From NCBI RefSeq assembly GCF_021531655.1, contig NZ_JADYUF010000002.1:1-64000 (forward strand): a stretch of 64,000 nt of DNA. Direction: 5' to 3'. Source of the stretch: Leyella stercorea (GTDB taxonomy: Bacteria > Bacteroidota > Bacteroidia > Bacteroidales > Bacteroidaceae). Shown in pieces: positions 61,962-64,000 of this stretch. How positions within the stretch are numbered: position 1 is the stretch's first letter; every line of letters begins with the position of its first letter. Position numbers and translations under genes: made by a program. The notes beneath the pieces were generated by a model. That model did not search any database. It saw nothing but the letters and a program-made list of their open reading frames with translations, and was not told where the DNA came from.

Positions 61962-62557
61962 ATATGACAGAACATAAGAACGAGTCGGAAATGACGACTG
62001 AATATGAAAAAATGCGTAGTCAACAGCTGTATTGCTTTGAGGATTCTGAGGTAATGGCAAGTATAGTCCGTGCAAATGAGCTGTGCACAAAATTTTCAAT
62101 GATGACACTTGCCTCGTCTGAATACAGGTCGACTGTCGAGACACTAATCCCTGGCATACCGAAGTCGTCAGTTATCATTCCTCCATTTCGTTGCGACCAT
62201 GGACATGGTATTAATATAGGTGAGCACACGTTCATCAATTACGACTGTATAATGCTTGATGGTGGAGAAATAACTATAGGGGCGCACTGTAAGATAGGTC
62301 CTCGCTGTCAGTTTTTCACGCCACAACATCCTATCGACTATGAGGAGCGTATGCAGCCTGTGGAGACCTGTCATCCTATCAGAATAGGCGATAACTGCTG
62401 GCTTGGTGGTAGCGTCACGGTGTGTCCAGGAGTAACGATTGGGCCTCGTAGCATCATTGCTGCAGGAAGCGTCGTGATTTGCGATATCCCTGCCGACTCA
62501 ATGGCAGCTGGCAATCCGGCTGTGGTGAAGAAAAGACTCATAAGGAATACGGATTGA
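61958..62557 (+). CDS. Sugar O-acetyltransferase (left-handed beta-helix)
   Basis: This 199-residue protein is of the maltose/galactoside acetyltransferase type, transferring acetyl from acetyl-CoA. The N-terminal helical domain (EYEKMRSQQLYCFEDSEV) is followed by hexapeptide repeats (INIGEHTFINYDCIMLDGGE, ITIGAHCKIGPRCQ). The catalytic histidine lies in FFTPQHPIDYEER and the C-terminal turn is SMAAGNPAVVKKRL. The start overlaps the upstream stop; ATG codons at 61964 and 61991 are alternatives. Its coupling to the nuclease-domain gene has no obvious functional logic. Confidence 0.9.
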   Translation: MNMTEHKNESEMTTEYEKMRSQQLYCFEDSEVMASIVRANELCTKFSMMTLASSEYRSTVETLIPGIPKSSVIIPPFRCDHGHGINIGEHTFINYDCIMLDGGEITIGAHCKIGPRCQFFTPQHPIDYEERMQPVETCHPIRIGDNCWLGGSVTVCPGVTIGPRSIIAAGSVVICDIPADSMAAGNPAVVKKRLIRNTD

Positions 62558-62607
62558 TAATGTTGATAATAATACAAAGTGATAAAAAATAAAAACGAAA
62601 AGAAATA

Positions 62608-63405
62608 ATGGGAGTAGGAAGATGGATAGGCGGATTTCTTGGCTTTATGTCGGGTGGGCCGCTCGGAGCACTTGCCGGCTATGCTATAGGTTGGCTGTTT
62701 GAGAAGGGGGCTGAAGGATTCAGCGGTGAAGACAATGTGTATAATGCCAACCGCCAGTATGGTGGTTATACAGAGCAACAGCAGTATGAGGGACAGCGCA
62801 ATTCGTTTCTGTTTTCGTTGCTTGTTCTCGCTTCGTATATAATGAAGGCTGATGGGAGGGTAATGCACTCTGAGATGGAATTTGTACGCTCTTTCCTGCG
62901 TCGCAATTTCGGCGAGATGGCAGTACAACAGGGCGAGCAGATATTGCTTCGCCTGTTTGAGCGTCAGAAGCAGATGGGCAATATGGCGTTTAAGGATGTG
63001 ATACGCGACTCATGTGCTGAGATAGCGCAGCATATGGAATACTCGCAGCGTCTGCAACTCGTCAACTTCCTCGTGATGATAGCACAGGCCGATGGTAGTG
63101 TGCCGCAGAGCGAGATTGAAGCCTTGCAGTTTATAGCAGCAAATCTTGGTCTTTCTGTCGAAGACTTGAATTCAATGCTCAATCTGTCGTCGGGCGGCAA
63201 TAATCTTGATGCTGCCTACAAGGTGCTTGGCATCGCCCCAGACGCTTCTGATGATGAGGTGAAGGCTGCCTACCGCCGCATGGCTCTGAAGCATCATCCC
63301 GACCGTGTAGCTACGCTTGGAGAGGATGTACGTAAGGCTGCCGAACAGAAGTTCCAGGAAATCAATGCTGCCAAGGAGACAATATACAAGGCAAGGGGAC
63401 TGTAG
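62608..63405 (+). CDS. TerB and DnaJ domain protein (DjlA-like)
   Basis: The 265-residue protein has a Gly-rich hydrophobic N-terminus (GGFLGFMSGGPLGALAGYAI, residues about 8-27) that may insert in the membrane. A TerB-like helical domain follows (about 65-185, ASYIMKADGRVMHSEMEFV and FLVMIAQADGSVPQSEIE), then a C-terminal J domain (about 200-262) with the HPD motif in KHHPDRVA. This is the plan of DjlA, a membrane-linked co-chaperone of DnaK. The gene ends before an unusual tandem-repeat terminator. Confidence 0.92.
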   Translation: MGVGRWIGGFLGFMSGGPLGALAGYAIGWLFEKGAEGFSGEDNVYNANRQYGGYTEQQQYEGQRNSFLFSLLVLASYIMKADGRVMHSEMEFVRSFLRRNFGEMAVQQGEQILLRLFERQKQMGNMAFKDVIRDSCAEIAQHMEYSQRLQLVNFLVMIAQADGSVPQSEIEALQFIAANLGLSVEDLNSMLNLSSGGNNLDAAYKVLGIAPDASDDEVKAAYRRMALKHHPDRVATLGEDVRKAAEQKFQEINAAKETIYKARGL

Positions 63406-63415
63406 TGCGACAGGA

Positions 63416-63517
63416 AGTTGCCCTTTGGCATAATAAAAGTTGCCTTTTGGCGTAATAAAAGTTGCCCTTTCGCTCTTCTAAACGAATTCGTTTGAAGAGT
63501 GAAAGGGCAATTCTTTT
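63416..63517. terminator. Bidirectional terminator with 22-bp tandem copies of its left arm
   Basis: TTGCCCTTTCGCTCTTC (63462-63478) pairs with 63494-63510 over 17 bp (one wobble), followed by TTCTTTTTT. On the minus strand the stem is followed by CTTTTATT, serving the convergent gene. The left arm is the third of three tandem 22-bp units starting at 63416, 63438 and 63460 (AGTTGCCCTTTGGCATAAT in the first). Confidence 0.8.
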
Positions 63518-63523
63518 TTATGT

Positions 63524-64000
63524 TTAAATCTTGTCCAAAGCTTGGCGGATGTCGTCGAGTATGTCCTCAACGTCCTCAATGCCTACTGACAGGCGGATGA
63601 GGTCGGGAGCAACACCTGCCTCGCGCAGCTGCTCGTCAGACAACTGACGATGGGTGTGGCTTGCCGGATGAAGCACACAGGTGCGAGCATCTGCCACGTG
63701 GGTTACGATGTTTATCATGTCGAGCGAGTCCATGAAGCGGATAGCTGTGTCGCGGTCGCCTTTCAGTCCGAAGGCTATCACGCCGCAAGAGCCGTTAGGC
63801 AGGTATTTCTCTGCAAGTTCATGATATAGGTCGCCTGGCAGTCCGCTGAAGTGAACCCATGCCACACGAGGGTCTGCCTGTAGAAATTCTGCCACCTGCT
63901 GTGCGTTGGCGCAATGCTGCTTCATGCGTAGGTGGAGCGACTGCAGACCGAGATTCAGAATGAATGAATTCATTGGGGCTGGAATTGATCCAAGGTCGCG
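63524..64000 (-). CDS. metY: O-acetylhomoserine sulfhydrylase (MetY-like), C-terminal part
   Basis: The C-terminal 159 codons are present; the gene continues off the right edge, with the frame open to 64000 (reading RDLGSIPAPMNSFILNLGLQ). The phrases LPNGSCGVIAFGLKGDR, IVTHVADARTCVLHPASHTH and LSVGIEDVEDILDDIRQAL are typical of O-acetylhomoserine aminocarboxypropyltransferase, a PLP enzyme of methionine synthesis. An internal ATG at 63973 is not the true start. Cystathionine gamma-synthase relatives are possible but less likely, given the RDLGSIPAPM phrase. Confidence 0.88.
   Translation of the reverse strand, partial: RDLGSIPAPMNSFILNLGLQSLHLRMKQHCANAQQVAEFLQADPRVAWVHFSGLPGDLYHELAEKYLPNGSCGVIAFGLKGDRDTAIRFMDSLDMINIVTHVADARTCVLHPASHTHRQLSDEQLREAGVAPDLIRLSVGIEDVEDILDDIRQALDKI

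Noticed and set aside
1..64000. tRNA, rRNA and other known structured RNA genes
   Set aside because: No acceptor or T-loop patterns and no rRNA motifs were seen by eye; a covariance-model scan would be decisive.

Overview
The window looks like a chromosomal stretch of a Bacteroidales bacterium, most likely Prevotella or a close relative. The signs are the Bacteroidetes-type promoters (TAnnTTTG -7 boxes, several with a TTTG -33 box 18-20 bp upstream) in front of many genes, a short primary sigma factor, the lipoprotein families DUF4836 and DUF4270, an AddAB-type nuclease pair, PflB fermentation, and a large FG-GAP surface protein with a type IX-secretion-like tail. No rRNA, tRNA, CRISPR array or complete prophage was seen. 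Both window edges are ordinary: the left edge is a repeat, the right edge cuts through a MetY-type gene.

Layout. 0.2-5.3 kb: a minus-strand group (RsmE, DUF4836 lipoprotein, ABC ATPase, ABC permease) divergent from rpoD. 5.4-8.5 kb: a TPR protein and a binding-protein-like lipoprotein. 8.6-12.1 kb: radA, queC, pgk, convergent with pflB. 14.6-16.4 kb: greA and the rpsF-rpsR-rplI ribosomal operon. 16.5-17.6 kb: a peroxide-defence pair, perR plus a reverse-type rubrerythrin. 17.6-20.2 kb is an accessory scar: a cupin gene broken by an amber codon, an IS4 transposase remnant abutting its start, the N-terminal part of a tyrosine recombinase, a 4 x 22-bp palindromic array, a strictly phased 23 x 11-bp array, a hairpin mini-ORF and a frameshifted small gene. 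20.2-31.5 kb returns to core genes: cyclophilin, AddA/AddB, DnaB, PanD, PanC and a GT5-only glycogen synthase-like protein. 31.5-45.5 kb: DUF4270 lipoprotein, YigZ, DUF1015-SerA-SerC, a HU-membrane-LysM protein with RimO and FtsY, ribosomal protein S1, a ThiE-like protein and Prs.

45.6-51.5 kb is a second accessory region. It holds an internally deleted ISL3 transposase remnant carrying a nested MITE-like insertion, three 20-bp iteron-like repeats, and a 4.7-kb FG-GAP gene interrupted by three in-frame stop codons with no frameshift. 51.7-54.7 kb: Nif3-like protein, zinc-ribbon coiled-coil protein and an unrecognised protein. 54.7-56.6 kb: a LOG-family protein and a broken ECF sigma/membrane-protein operon. 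56.7-63.4 kb: Tex, an XRE regulator beside a palindrome-rich gene-free stretch, HolA, an HsdR-N-like nuclease domain, a sugar acetyltransferase and a TerB-DnaJ protein.

The core genes form housekeeping clusters (translation, replication and repair, serine and pantothenate synthesis, redox defence). The most unusual material is the 18.4-19.75 kb repeat module and the group of genes inactivated by single stop codons. All calls come from reading the sequence; no database search was possible.
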